Positions 8,654-17,387 of a stretch of 64,000 nt of DNA are shown piece after piece. The first letter of the stretch is position 1. Each line of letters opens with the position of its first letter. The notes beneath the pieces were generated by a model. The model ran no database searches. It had not been told where the DNA came from and was given only the letters and a program-made list of their open reading frames with translations. The position numbers and the translations under genes are program-made. This DNA comes from Promethearchaeota archaeon (GTDB lineage: Archaea; Asgardarchaeota; Lokiarchaeia; Sigyniarchaeales; SOKP01): positions 186,001 through 250,000 of the forward strand of contig JAUWGH010000001.1 of the NCBI GenBank assembly GCA_030606485.1, read 5' to 3'.

Positions 8654-9106
8654 ACCTTTTAATCGTTGATCTACGGTTTTTCCTTCTTCTCCAAATAAAT
8701 TATCAATTTCTTTCTTGAATTCTTGAAATTCTGATACATGTGCAAGATTTTTATTTTTATACTTCTCCTTAAATAACAATAGTAGTTTTTTCAGTTCAGG
8801 AACAATTCTTTCTCTTTCTTTATCTATATGTTTTACTTTACCCATTATTATATAAGAAATAATCAATTCAGAAACACCCTCACCATCCGTAGATAAAATT
8901 TTATCTTGAGTGAATATTAATGATTTCTTTTTACCTTCTATATATTCAAGACCATGAGCAAATGCCACCTCTGAAAAGTTAATTATAGCCGTTAAAAGCC
9001 CCGATCTTAAATCTTTATCTTTTATACTCGCCCCAAAATCGTGATACTGTGAACTTACTATAGTAAAACCCCTAAATAAAATTCCACATTCGCGAATTAA
9101 AACCAT
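8642..9106 (-). CDS. Probable longin-fold protein
   Basis: A 154-residue protein starting MVLIRECGILFRGFTIVSSQ, then DLRSGLLTAIINFSEVAF and LEYIEGKKKSLIF. The pattern of a first beta-hairpin, a helix with LxxGLLxAIxxF, then a strand pair is shared with the protein at 53865-54413, and fits the longin/roadblock-like folds common in Asgard archaea as GTPase partners. The C-terminal third is charged and helical. I chose the ATG at 9104-9106 over a TTG at 9118 because GGGAGAT lies just upstream. It converges with deoxyhypusine synthase, overlapping its end by 12 bases. The fold is inferred from pattern only. Confidence 0.55.
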   Translation of the reverse strand: MVLIRECGILFRGFTIVSSQYHDFGASIKDKDLRSGLLTAIINFSEVAFAHGLEYIEGKKKSLIFTQDKILSTDGEGVSELIISYIIMGKVKHIDKERERIVPELKKLLLLFKEKYKNKNLAHVSEFQEFKKEIDNLFGEEGKTVDQRLKGSFF

Positions 9107-9337
9107 ATGATCTCCCAAATATAAATTCTTAAAAATTCGCAGTATCTATATAAATAAATCTCTTTTCAAATATTTTAACTTTTGTTAAGCATTTGTAAAT
9201 GTTGATGATTAAGTTTTAATATTTTTATAGTCATTTCTTTCAAAAAAACATAGAAAAGATTCAAAAATTGTTAATAATTTTTGTACTACTGTTTTAGCCC
9301 TTTATAAAGTCGTTTATTAAAGATTTTAGTAAGGGTA

Positions 9338-10012
9338 TTATAATATTTTCTGCCCTATTATCTGATATTTAAATTTGTTTTTTATTATATCGACTTGAAA
9401 GCCAATTTCTTCCATAAAATCTTTTATCTTTTGTGGATTTTGCCACTTAGATTTACTTTTAAAATGTTCTTTTGCCGATCTTAAACCAGCCAATAATATC
9501 ATTATTAAGTAGCGCCATTTCATTTTCCATTTTGGATATTCTCCATTAAAATCATTAATTATTACGAAACCTTCTTTTTTTAAAATTCTAAATATCTCAT
9601 TTAGACCTTTTTCAATATTCTTCCATTCAGAAAGGCTACTCTGACAAATTGCTACATCAATCTCCCCATCAAGTAAGGAAATTTCTTCGGCATATTCAAT
9701 TTTTAAATCTATTTCCCTGATATTATTTTCCATTGCTTTTTTTTGTGCTATTTCAATCATCTTTTTCGAAGGATCTATACCAATAACTTTAATTTCTTGA
9801 TTTATCTTTTTAATCTCAAATAATAAGAAACCTGGACCACAACCAATATCTATTATCTTAATTTCTTTCTCAAATTCATTTTTTCTAATTAGTTTGATAA
9901 TTTCTTTAGCTAACGGTCTATAAACATATTTTGATGCTTTTTCCAACTTTTTAACATAAAGTTTTACAGCTTTATCATTGTCAAGCCAATTTTTTTGCTC
10001 TGAATTTTTCAT
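9338..10012 (-). CDS. Class I SAM-dependent methyltransferase
   Basis: A 224-residue methyltransferase with motif I IDIGCGPGFLLFEI, the acidic residue of motif II in VIGIDPSKKMIEIA, and motif IV VAICQSSLSEW. The fold is complete, and the C-terminus (KWRYLIMILLAGLRSA) is partly hydrophobic, which might let it sit on membranes. The substrate cannot be read from the sequence; relatives include quinone and small-molecule C/O-methyltransferases. It stands alone. Confidence 0.85.
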   Translation of the reverse strand: MKNSEQKNWLDNDKAVKLYVKKLEKASKYVYRPLAKEIIKLIRKNEFEKEIKIIDIGCGPGFLLFEIKKINQEIKVIGIDPSKKMIEIAQKKAMENNIREIDLKIEYAEEISLLDGEIDVAICQSSLSEWKNIEKGLNEIFRILKKEGFVIINDFNGEYPKWKMKWRYLIMILLAGLRSAKEHFKSKSKWQNPQKIKDFMEEIGFQVDIIKNKFKYQIIGQKIL

Positions 10013-10223
10013 TTTTTTATCTAAAAATCTATTATTATTTGACTAACATTTAAAAATTTATTTTATAGCTAACCATTAGTTTTTTATATTTAACAAACGA
10101 TAATATTTTTCTTAATTAACTTTAATTTTTCTCTCTAATAACATAATTGGACAATGAACCATAATATAATTCACTGCCTACAATAAGATTTTTTAATCTA
10201 CTATTTTTCTCATTAAATTGGTT

Positions 10224-10670
10224 TTAGAGATTTATCTCGAGCAATTTACCACACGATTTACAATGCTTCCAAGTTCTACTAATTGAGGCTCCACAATATG
10301 GACAAAACCATCCTTCTCTAATTTCTATATTGTTTTGATGTGATGGGGTTTGCTCATATGGAAGACGTGGTATTCCCTCACCTTTTTTAGGGCCAAAAGG
10401 TTCATATTCTTTATTTGGTTCCTCTGTGCATTTAGAATGGCATTTAGGGCAATAAATCTTTGGTATAAAGCCGTAATATAAGAGGTACGGATTTATAATC
10501 ATAAATAAATATAAAAAGAACATGAGATTGAAAAACCACGATAAAATCAATAGAATCGTAAGAATTGTAATAATTATAAATATTATTACAGCAAAAATTC
10601 CAAATACTTTTGTATTAAATTCCGACCTTGTTGGAAAACAATTCATACGACAATTATTACAGAATCTCAT
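10224..10670 (-). CDS. Membrane protein with terminal zinc ribbons
   Basis: A 148-residue protein. A short N-terminal cysteine motif (RFCNNCRMNC) leads into two hydrophobic segments (about 25-75) that would cross the membrane, a CPKCHSKC knuckle, a Pro/Gly-rich linker, and a C-terminal double zinc ribbon (FCPYCG, HCKSCG). The zinc parts would face the cytoplasm. I place the start at the ATG 10668-10670; a TTG at 10689-10691 adds seven residues. I do not know a function. Confidence 0.7.
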   Translation of the reverse strand: MRFCNNCRMNCFPTRSEFNTKVFGIFAVIIFIIITILTILLILSWFFNLMFFLYLFMIINPYLLYYGFIPKIYCPKCHSKCTEEPNKEYEPFGPKKGEGIPRLPYEQTPSHQNNIEIREGWFCPYCGASISRTWKHCKSCGKLLEINL

Positions 10671-10744
10671 TTTATTAATATCTTGAGGCAATAAGTAATC
10701 AAGCTCCCTTTCTTTGACTATAAATTATTTATATTTTAATATAG

Positions 10745-12165
10745 ATAAAGACTATTAAAACTTATCAAAGGAGATAAATCTTATTTCAAATAATATTATC
10801 AACTATATTTTGATTAATTATTTGCGGTATTAGTCCTAATACCTCTATCCCATCAACCGAAATGGAATTTGGGAATGCTTTTTTCATTATATTATAAGCT
10901 CCATTTACATCCGCATTGATAATTGTCCCATCAGAAGCTCTAAACAAACCTCTGGATATTCTTTTACCTAAATATCTTTTATGCTTTTTTATCGGTTCAT
11001 TATCCAGGAAACTACATTTAGAAGTATATGGTTCGCCTGTAATTTTAAAAATAATTCCTTTTAATTTTGCTTTATACTTTAATTGTTTTAGTAACTTACA
11101 GAATGGAATTTGAACGAACTTCTGGTTATTTCTTTTTCCAATATTGATATTTTGTTTCCATCCATTATTATGCCCAATTCCGATTGAACCAATATCATTT
11201 TTAATGCAATAATCAATCAGATTCTTGGAAATTCTATGAAACAAGGTATTTATTTTATTATTACGTTTTAAATGTAACTTTTGTATTCTTTTAGTATCCC
11301 CGAAATTGCCTTTCTTATTTTCAATACTTCTATAATACGCTAATTGCTTATTATAATATTGATTTACGGATTTTACAACCCCACCCTTAATAATAATTGG
11401 CTTTACTCCAATATTATTTACAGCGGTTATGAGATTATTTAATCCTAAATCAATAGATAATTTCTTATCTTTATCCAGTCCTAAGTCTTGCTCTTTTTTC
11501 TCATAAATTATTTCTACAACATAACAAACTCCTTTAGGAATTAGCCTTACTTCTTTTAATTTTTCTTTAATTCTCGTCTTTATAGGGTTGAGATTAGACT
11601 TTTCAGGAAAATATAGATAACCATTCTTTATTCTGCATTGTTGGTTTGTAAAAATTACAATACATTCTCCATTCTTAGACTTATATTTTGGAGGTTTGGG
11701 CTTCCGTTTATACTTCTTATAATTCACTTTGTAATCTTTATTAGATCTAAAAAACGATTTCCAATTTCTACTCACCAATTTAAGTATTTGCTGAGAACTC
11801 TGAGATGGTAATTCTTTATATGTATTTTGATGCTTAAGAATGAAGTCTAAATCGTAATAAGAAAGAATATTTTCTAATTTGAAGAAATCTTGTCTGAAAT
11901 ACCAATTAGCTAAATTATAGAGATTCTTGGATTTATGGCACAATTTAGATAATTCCACCGATAGTCTTACCTGTATTTGTTCGGTTAATCTCATTTTTCT
12001 CTATAAAGTTGATCTAGATATTCTTAATATTTTTAAAACTTCATTCGTCTTCATTAATATTATTAGATGAATATAATTTTTATAGGAGACACAGTCCTTC
12101 AATTTAGTAATTTTTTACATATAATTATTAGAAACTCTAAAATATTATCAAATAATAGAAAAATT
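10745..12165 (-). mobile_element. tnpB-only insertion element (IS200/IS605 group)
   Basis: A complete element consisting of one tnpB gene with flanks that also occur around the relic at 1.8-2.1 kb. The right end is near gactattaaaa (10750-10760) and ttatttcaaataatattatcaa (10781-10802). The left end is near aaactctaa and atattatcaaa (12132-12152). There is no tnpA in or next to it, so it is of the IS1341 type, which must borrow a transposase. The exact ends, target motif and guide-RNA boundary need comparison with an empty site. Confidence 0.65.
10786..11994 (-). CDS. tnpB: TnpB-family RNA-guided nuclease
   Basis: 402 residues: an N-terminal helix-turn-helix/wedge region (1-160), then a RuvC-like nuclease. 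Catalytic acids visible are D182 (LSIDLGLNN) and D362 (NADVNGAYN). The usual RuvC-II Glu in a V-x-E-D-L strand is replaced here by I-G-I-G-H-N (271-276); the only nearby candidate is E321 in GEPYTSKC. The zinc finger is incomplete: TSKCSFLDNE is present, but the second CxxC is replaced by LFRASDG. This matches a tnpB subfamily I know from archaea with the same TSKCSFLD and NADVNGA sequence. TnpB cuts DNA using RNA from its own 3' end. Confidence 0.88.
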   Translation of the reverse strand: MRLTEQIQVRLSVELSKLCHKSKNLYNLANWYFRQDFFKLENILSYYDLDFILKHQNTYKELPSQSSQQILKLVSRNWKSFFRSNKDYKVNYKKYKRKPKPPKYKSKNGECIVIFTNQQCRIKNGYLYFPEKSNLNPIKTRIKEKLKEVRLIPKGVCYVVEIIYEKKEQDLGLDKDKKLSIDLGLNNLITAVNNIGVKPIIIKGGVVKSVNQYYNKQLAYYRSIENKKGNFGDTKRIQKLHLKRNNKINTLFHRISKNLIDYCIKNDIGSIGIGHNNGWKQNINIGKRNNQKFVQIPFCKLLKQLKYKAKLKGIIFKITGEPYTSKCSFLDNEPIKKHKRYLGKRISRGLFRASDGTIINADVNGAYNIMKKAFPNSISVDGIEVLGLIPQIINQNIVDNII

Positions 12166-12189
12166 TATGAGATTTGTTATTCTTACTAA

Positions 12190-12199
12190 CTATATAAGG
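12190..12199 (+). promoter_or_regulatory. TATA box before first GTPase gene
   Basis: ctatataagg is the best TATA match in the 140 bases between the insertion element and the GTPase start at 12305. The distance implies a leader of roughly 80 bases. Confidence 0.4.
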
Positions 12200-12304
12200 T
12201 TTTTAAAAACTACTTAAAATTAAATAAAAAGAAAACTACGATAAATTCATATACTTAATAAATTAATTACATACAATAAAAAAAATAAATCACGTGAAAA
12301 CAAT

Positions 12305-12835
12305 TTGAGTGAAGAGGAAAAATCTTATGTCTTTAAAATCGTGGTTGTAGGGGATGGCGCAGTGGGGAAAACCTCCTTAATTAAGCAATATACTGAAGGG
12401 AGTTTCGTCAAAGACTATATTAAAACAATTGGGGCTCAGTTCTCGAAATATATTGAGGAAATTGAAGATGCACGAGTAAAACTCTTTTTTTGGGATATTG
12501 CCGGGCAATCTGAGTTTTCCTTTATGCGTCCGACGTTTTATAAAGGAGCGCGAGCAGTCATTTTAGTTTTTTCATTAATAGATGAGCAGAGTTTTAATAA
12601 TATAAAAACCTGGCATGAAGATATTAAAAAATTTTGTGGAAATATCCCAATAGTGATTTTTGGCAATAAAGTTGATCTAGTAAATGAAAATGAATTAGGT
12701 GATTCCAAAATCAATGCATTGAAAGATGAGATTGGTTTTATTAAATATTACAAAACTTCTGCCATGACAGGTAAGAACGTGTATGATGCTTTCAGATGCA
12801 TCATAAAAGAATTATACGATTCCGTAAAAGAATAA
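12305..12835 (+). CDS. Rab/Ras-like small GTPase
   Basis: 176 residues, all five GTP-binding motifs intact: P-loop G16-D-G-A-V-G-K22-T-S, switch I T41-I-G, W63-D-I-A-G-Q68, N121-K-V-D124 and T151-S-A. Catalytic Gln68 is present, so GTP hydrolysis is expected. There is no C-terminal cysteine, so prenylation of the eukaryotic kind is not possible. The start is TTG; no ATG occurs before the P-loop and the frame is closed just upstream. It begins a same-strand group with thioredoxin-like, V4R-like and a second GTPase gene. A membrane or regulatory role is inferred from family. Confidence 0.92.
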   Translation: MSEEEKSYVFKIVVVGDGAVGKTSLIKQYTEGSFVKDYIKTIGAQFSKYIEEIEDARVKLFFWDIAGQSEFSFMRPTFYKGARAVILVFSLIDEQSFNNIKTWHEDIKKFCGNIPIVIFGNKVDLVNENELGDSKINALKDEIGFIKYYKTSAMTGKNVYDAFRCIIKELYDSVKE

Positions 12836-12878
12836 GCAGATTCATCAATTGAAATAAATAAAATTATTTTTAAATGAA

Positions 12879-13178
12879 ATGACTTCTACCATTAGGAAGG
12901 AAAATAAAACCCCAGAAATTCTATTCTTTTCCTCAAATTATTGTGAACCTTGTAAAGAAGTTGAAAAATTAATACATAAAATTAATCTATCGATGTTTGG
13001 AAAAAAATTAAAGATTCAGAAAATCAGCATTGATACAAAAAATCCGATACTAAAGAAATATAAAATTACAAGTGTGCCATCTTTAGTAATCGCAGGAAAA
13101 AAATTAAATAGGAACGTAGATATGGATGATATTATTGACGCAATATTACAGGGGTTTATCTCTTCAGTAGATATTTGA
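12879..13178 (+). CDS. Thioredoxin-like protein
   Basis: 99 residues with a thioredoxin fold: the active-site C22-E-P-C25 follows a strand (PEILFFSSNYCEPC), and cis-proline P67 occurs in ITSVPSLVI. CEPC instead of CGPC suggests a dedicated thiol-disulfide partner rather than general thioredoxin. It lies 43 bases after the GTPase gene and 56 before the V4R-like gene, whose six cysteines could be its substrate; that link is only positional. Confidence 0.8.
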   Translation: MTSTIRKENKTPEILFFSSNYCEPCKEVEKLIHKINLSMFGKKLKIQKISIDTKNPILKKYKITSVPSLVIAGKKLNRNVDMDDIIDAILQGFISSVDI

Positions 13179-13234
13179 TTAAGAATTTATTAAATTAAAA
13201 TGTTAAAAATAAAAAAAAATAAGGAAAATTTATC

Positions 13235-13729
13235 ATGAATCGTTTTCTATTAAATAATTTATTAAAGAAGATGAAATCTAATCTTCTTGAAGGAAAAAGT
13301 ATTGGGAATTTGAAAATAGGTGCCTTACTAGCTCTGGGTAGTCAATTGGAGGCTGTTTTTTATTATTTAGGTCATGAATTGGGTCTATTATTTGATGTTC
13401 CTAAAATCTCTGATCTTACTAAAATTCCTGAAGAACTAGTTAAAATAGTTAAAAAATACAATTTAGGTGAAATTGATATAACTGGACACTCACAAGAGCA
13501 GATTTCACAGGAGCATTTATCTGTTAAATTAAGAAATTGTCTTACTTGTAAAGATTTGTTATCTTCAAAAATATCTGCAGAGGGAACATTTTGTAGTTTT
13601 GAAGCAGGATTATTAGCTGCTTTAGTTGAAAAAATGAGTGATCTTCAATGTTTTGCTCAAGAAGAGAAGTGTAGTCTGCAAACCGACCAATCATATTGTG
13701 AATTTATCATTATATATCAAAAGGATTAG
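13235..13729 (+). CDS. V4R-like domain protein
   Basis: 164 residues. The C-terminal half has NCLTCKDLL (C102, C105), EGTFCSFEAGLLAALVE (C120), LQCFAQEEKC (C139, C146) and SYCEFII (C155), the typical V4R order of a Cys pair, G-x-x-C-x-F-E-x-G helix and a final YCxF strand. The N-terminus is helical. V4R domains bind hydrophobic ligands or metals and often control transcription or protein partners. It is a paralogue in pattern of 4496-5023. The gene sits between two GTPase genes on the same strand. Confidence 0.65.
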   Translation: MNRFLLNNLLKKMKSNLLEGKSIGNLKIGALLALGSQLEAVFYYLGHELGLLFDVPKISDLTKIPEELVKIVKKYNLGEIDITGHSQEQISQEHLSVKLRNCLTCKDLLSSKISAEGTFCSFEAGLLAALVEKMSDLQCFAQEEKCSLQTDQSYCEFIIIYQKD

Positions 13730-13918
13730 ATTATTTATATTTACAAAAGTAAGCACTATAATCATCCATATTACAATAAGAATATTAACTAAAAGAAATT
13801 TAAAGAATTAATTGATTAAAAATAAAAAATTATTATATAGAATTTTATATACTTTTTATACATAAATTTTATTTAATTATAATTTCATAGGTAAATAGAA
13901 TAGAGGCAAATTAAGAAT

Positions 13919-14419
13919 ATGAGCGATATTATTCTCAAGATCTGTCTATTGGGAGAAGCAAAAGTAGGAAAAACCACATTAGTATATAGATATATCGAAA
14001 ATAAATTTCGGACTGATTTTAGAAGTACATTAGGTGTAAATTTATTAAAAAAGACAGTGAAGATCGGGGATTCAACTATTGCGACTCAAATATGGGATCT
14101 AGGTGGTCAAGAACCATTTAAAAAACTTAGAAAACTTTATTTGGAAGGAGCAGAAGGTGCTTTATTACTTTTTGATGTAACAAATCAACAATCATTTATT
14201 AAATTAGAAGAATGGATTTCAAGTTTTAGAGAAGTTCACGGGAATAAACCAGTAGTCTTAATAGGAAATAAAATTGACCTTAAAGAAAATATTATAATTG
14301 ATCAAAGTCAAGCTGAGAGGTATGCAAGTGAAAACAATATGAGTCTTGTACTAACTAGTGCAAAAACTGGGGAAAATGTTGAAAAAGCATTTGTTGATTT
14401 ATTAAAACGCATTATTTAA
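13919..14419 (+). CDS. Small GTPase with Arf-type DxGGQ motif
   Basis: 166 residues with intact nucleotide-binding motifs: G12-E-A-K-V-G-K18-T-T, T37-L-G, W59-D-L-G-G-Q64, N117-K-I-D120 and T146-S-A-K. The double glycine in WDLGGQ is a feature of Arf and some Asgard GTPases, while the rest is Rab/Ras-like. There is no myristoylation site or C-terminal cysteine. AGAGG at 13902-13906 is a weak ribosome site. Several TATA-like stretches (13831-13860) suggest it has its own promoter rather than depending on the group upstream. Confidence 0.92.
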   Translation: MSDIILKICLLGEAKVGKTTLVYRYIENKFRTDFRSTLGVNLLKKTVKIGDSTIATQIWDLGGQEPFKKLRKLYLEGAEGALLLFDVTNQQSFIKLEEWISSFREVHGNKPVVLIGNKIDLKENIIIDQSQAERYASENNMSLVLTSAKTGENVEKAFVDLLKRII

Positions 14420-14512
14420 AATTAAATAGTATTATTTATTTGGACTTTACTTTTTTCAGAGAGCTCCCATAAAAAGGGAATAAATAAAAAATTTTTAAAA
14501 TTTAATGGGAGT

Positions 14513-15184
14513 TTAGAGAAAGGAAATATCTTCATAATCAATTGAGTCCAAATTTTTCTTGGCAATACCTAATTCACGAACCTCTTTATTCAATTTGAGA
14601 ACTGCCTCTCTAACTATGCTCTTTTCTTTAGCACCGGTGCAGACAATTCTCCCAGTTGAGAAAATCAGAAAAACAGTTTTGGGATCTTGCATTCGGTAAA
14701 TAAGTCCGGGAAAGACTTCAGGCTCATACATTGCATATTCCATCACAATTGCTGCCATATTTAAATCTATATTTGTATGAAGATCACCACTCGCCACGAT
14801 ATTTTGAATGGTTACTACAGGATTTTTTACATCAATTCCAGCTTTTTTAATATTTTTAATTACTTTTTGAACAACCTTACCAGATTCAGATGCTTTTCTA
14901 AGACCTGTAACTACCATTTTACCGGTTGAAAAGATTAAAATTGTGGCACGTGGTTTTTCTATTCTCATTACCAGACCTGGAAACCGTTCAGGATTGTATT
15001 CCACATCAGGTAGTTTTCTCGCAATCAGATTTAGATCAACCTTCTCCGTGATTTCTACTACTACTGTGCCTACAACATTCTCAATTTTATAATCCAAGTT
15101 CGCTTCGTAATCATAATCTTCCCATTCATCTTCTTCCTCCCCTTCTTTTAAATCCTTATCTTCATTAAGCTCTTCTTCACTCAT
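14513..15184 (-). CDS. tbp: TATA-binding protein with acidic N-terminus
   Basis: 223 residues. Two TBP half-repeats are clear: FPGLVMRIEKPRATILIFSTG followed by a repeat with FPGLIYRMQDPKTVFLIFSTG. They bind TATA boxes and recruit TFB and RNA polymerase. The N-terminal ~33 residues are strongly acidic (EEELNEDKDLKEGEEEDEWE), an extension most archaeal TBPs lack; many of those carry a short acidic tail at the other end. I take the ATG at 15182-15184 rather than TTG at 15199. The gene stands alone. Confidence 0.95.
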   Translation of the reverse strand: MSEEELNEDKDLKEGEEEDEWEDYDYEANLDYKIENVVGTVVVEITEKVDLNLIARKLPDVEYNPERFPGLVMRIEKPRATILIFSTGKMVVTGLRKASESGKVVQKVIKNIKKAGIDVKNPVVTIQNIVASGDLHTNIDLNMAAIVMEYAMYEPEVFPGLIYRMQDPKTVFLIFSTGRIVCTGAKEKSIVREAVLKLNKEVRELGIAKKNLDSIDYEDISFL

Positions 15185-15383
15185 GGTTTTTATACTCAAA
15201 TAATAACTATAAAATGATGAATCAATAAACTATATTAATTTAAAGATGATTTTATTGCAATATTCTTAAGATAGACTAAATAAAATAATGAAATTTTTTA
15301 TCCTATTTAAATATATATTTAAAATAAAAATTCATTTAAAAATAAATGCTTATGATATCAATTTTATTTGGTTTTGTTAAAAG

Positions 15384-15689
15384 TTATAATAAACTAAACT
15401 TGATGCTATGAATTATTTTCTGAAAATCTCGCAAGAGTTTTTCATTCATTATCCCTTCATTCATATTATTTAAATAAATCAAAATTATTTTTCCCGTCTC
15501 TATATCTTTAAATCCACTAATTCGGAAATGATCAAAATTTTTGCTGCAAGAAATATATAGTGAATCGGGTTGCTCATCGTAATGTAAATGTGATGAACAG
15601 TGAATACAACGATTTTTTGCAATATGATTAAAGATATTTTTAATTTTTAAATCTGAGATATTTTCATTAACCTCTAATTCCATGAACAT
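15384..15689 (-). CDS. Small hypothetical protein with Cys/His motif
   Basis: 101 residues, no recognised family. It has RCIHCSSHLHYDE and, after 15 residues, YISCSKNFDHF, so a CxxC plus C/H set could bind one zinc ion. The remainder is mixed helix and strand (GKIILIYLNNM). It is preceded by two closely spaced ATG codons; I used the first. It is on the same strand as acylphosphatase but with an 80-base gap. Confidence 0.55.
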   Translation of the reverse strand: MFMELEVNENISDLKIKNIFNHIAKNRCIHCSSHLHYDEQPDSLYISCSKNFDHFRISGFKDIETGKIILIYLNNMNEGIMNEKLLRDFQKIIHSIKFSLL

Positions 15690-15768
15690 ATCTTAGACGA
15701 GTTGATAAAAAAATATTATAATATATCAGTATTATCGAGATACAGTTCTCAATAATATCAGAGGTAAA

Positions 15769-16050
15769 TTAATAAAAAGTTATTTTGAAATTGGAATAAT
15801 TTTCAATCCTATCACTATATTTAATATCAATTTTATCAACCTTACCCCATTTTGGTCCTACTTTAGCAAATTTAATTAATTCATTCAATTTTTCTAAGGA
15901 ACCTTCTGCTTCAATTAAAACAGTACCATCCAGCATATTTTTGGCGTATCCAGTTAAATTAAGTTTTTTTGCGACTCTTCTGGTTGTATCTCTGAAAAAG
16001 ACTCCTTGAACTCTTCCATATACTTGAATTTTAACATGCTTAATTTCCAA
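15769..16050 (-). CDS. acyP: Acylphosphatase
   Basis: 93 residues, the usual length. The signature GRVQGVFFR (12-20) provides the catalytic Arg20, and N38 in GYAKNMLDGTV is the catalytic Asn. The enzyme hydrolyses acyl phosphates such as carbamoyl- or 1,3-bisphosphoglycerate-type compounds in the cytosol. The start is TTG: no in-frame ATG exists near it, and GGAGG lies ten bases upstream on the minus strand, which supports the choice. Confidence 0.93.
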   Translation of the reverse strand: MEIKHVKIQVYGRVQGVFFRDTTRRVAKKLNLTGYAKNMLDGTVLIEAEGSLEKLNELIKFAKVGPKWGKVDKIDIKYSDRIENYSNFKITFY

Positions 16051-16178
16051 TGCTTAATTTCCTCCAATTATAGCTATTAAAAAATATTCTTAAAATGTTT
16101 TATTCTTTAATTAATATATCATTAATATATAATTTATGTTCTAAATTTTAGAAGATATAATTTACTGGTTTGGTTAAA

Positions 16179-17309
16179 ATGAATCTTACAAAAGAAGAAC
16201 AGAAAGAAGTAATTAAGGTAATGAAGTCTCAAATGCTGACTTTATTAGCTGGGGACGTAGTAGCGAAATTTGAGAAAGAATTTGCTAAGTATATTGGGGT
16301 TAAACATGCGATTGCAGTTAATTCTGGTACTGCCGCTTTACATATTGCGATTGCCTCATTGGATATAGGTCCAGGTGATGAAGTTATTGTTCCACCGTTT
16401 ACTTTCATCGCTACTGCAAGTTCAGTTATACACAATAACGCAATCCCGATTTTTGCTGATATTGATAATAAATCATATACACTTGATCCAGAATCAGTTA
16501 AAGAAAAAATAACTGATAAGACAAAGGCAATAATGCCCGTTCATTTAGCTGGAATAACTGCAGACATGGGATCATTATTGGATATTGCTAAAGATAATAA
16601 TATATATATTATTGAGGATGCATGTCAATCTCATGGTGCGAAATACAGGGGTAAAAAAGTAGGTTCTATTGGTGATTTAGGGACTTTTTCATTCTACCCT
16701 TCAAAAAATATGACTACCGGAGAGGGTGGGTTAATCACGACGAATGATGATAATTTAGCAGAACAATGTAGATTAATAAGACATCATGGGGAACCTTCTT
16801 GGTATGTATATAATAGGTTAGGATGGAATTATCGAATGACTGAAATTCAAGGAGCTATCGGAAGAGTACAGTTAAAAAAATTAGATGAGTTTGTAAAAAT
16901 TAGAAATGGCAATGCAAATTATTTAACTGAAGCTGTCAATGAGATCGAGGGCATTGATCCCCCTTTTATTCCAGAATATTGCAAGCCAGCTTTTAATTAC
17001 TGGATTGGTCGAATTCACCCTGAAATTATTGGTTTAAATAAGCCACAATTTTTAGAAAAATTTCCAAGTGGAAAGGTTTTATATCCCAAACCCTTATATA
17101 AAACAAAATTATTTCAGGAAAAGGTTGGCTATCCTAAAGGATGTCCGTGGTCTTGTCCATTTTACGGAAAAGAAATTGACTATACAAAAATAAAGTTACC
17201 TGTCGTTGAAAAAATATCAGTTGAAATTTTCGCATTAGACATTCATCCAGAAATAACAAAGGAAAATTTAGATGAAAATATAAAAATTTTGAAAACAATT
17301 ACCGGGTGA
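16179..17309 (+). CDS. DegT/DnrJ/EryC1-type PLP aminotransferase
   Basis: 376 residues. PLP-family features are clear: AVNSGTAALHIAI (phosphate loop), PPFTFIATAS, IEDACQSHGA with the PLP-binding Asp, and the Schiff-base lysine in SFYPSKNMTTGEGG. Family members transaminate nucleotide-linked keto-sugars for glycans or antibiotics. No other sugar-nucleotide gene is adjacent. The start is taken as the ATG at 16179; a TTG nine bases earlier is possible. The 3' end carries GGTGAT, which may serve as the ribosome site of the next gene. Confidence 0.9.
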   Translation: MNLTKEEQKEVIKVMKSQMLTLLAGDVVAKFEKEFAKYIGVKHAIAVNSGTAALHIAIASLDIGPGDEVIVPPFTFIATASSVIHNNAIPIFADIDNKSYTLDPESVKEKITDKTKAIMPVHLAGITADMGSLLDIAKDNNIYIIEDACQSHGAKYRGKKVGSIGDLGTFSFYPSKNMTTGEGGLITTNDDNLAEQCRLIRHHGEPSWYVYNRLGWNYRMTEIQGAIGRVQLKKLDEFVKIRNGNANYLTEAVNEIEGIDPPFIPEYCKPAFNYWIGRIHPEIIGLNKPQFLEKFPSGKVLYPKPLYKTKLFQEKVGYPKGCPWSCPFYGKEIDYTKIKLPVVEKISVEIFALDIHPEITKENLDENIKILKTITG

Positions 17310-17310
17310 T
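17304..17310 (+). promoter_or_regulatory. Ribosome site overlapping DegT stop
   Basis: GGTGAT at 17305-17310 matches the 16S-tail complement and overlaps the TGA stop. The following membrane-protein frame is open directly from 17310 with no ATG/GTG/TTG until 17388, leaving CTG at 17316 (five bases downstream) or ATT at 17313 as possible coupled starts. Confidence 0.35.
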
Positions 17311-17387
17311 GTATTCTGGAACAAAAACTTGCTTTTCAGCATAAAATTAAAAGATTTATTGAAATCAGTCTTGGGGTATGTGGGATT

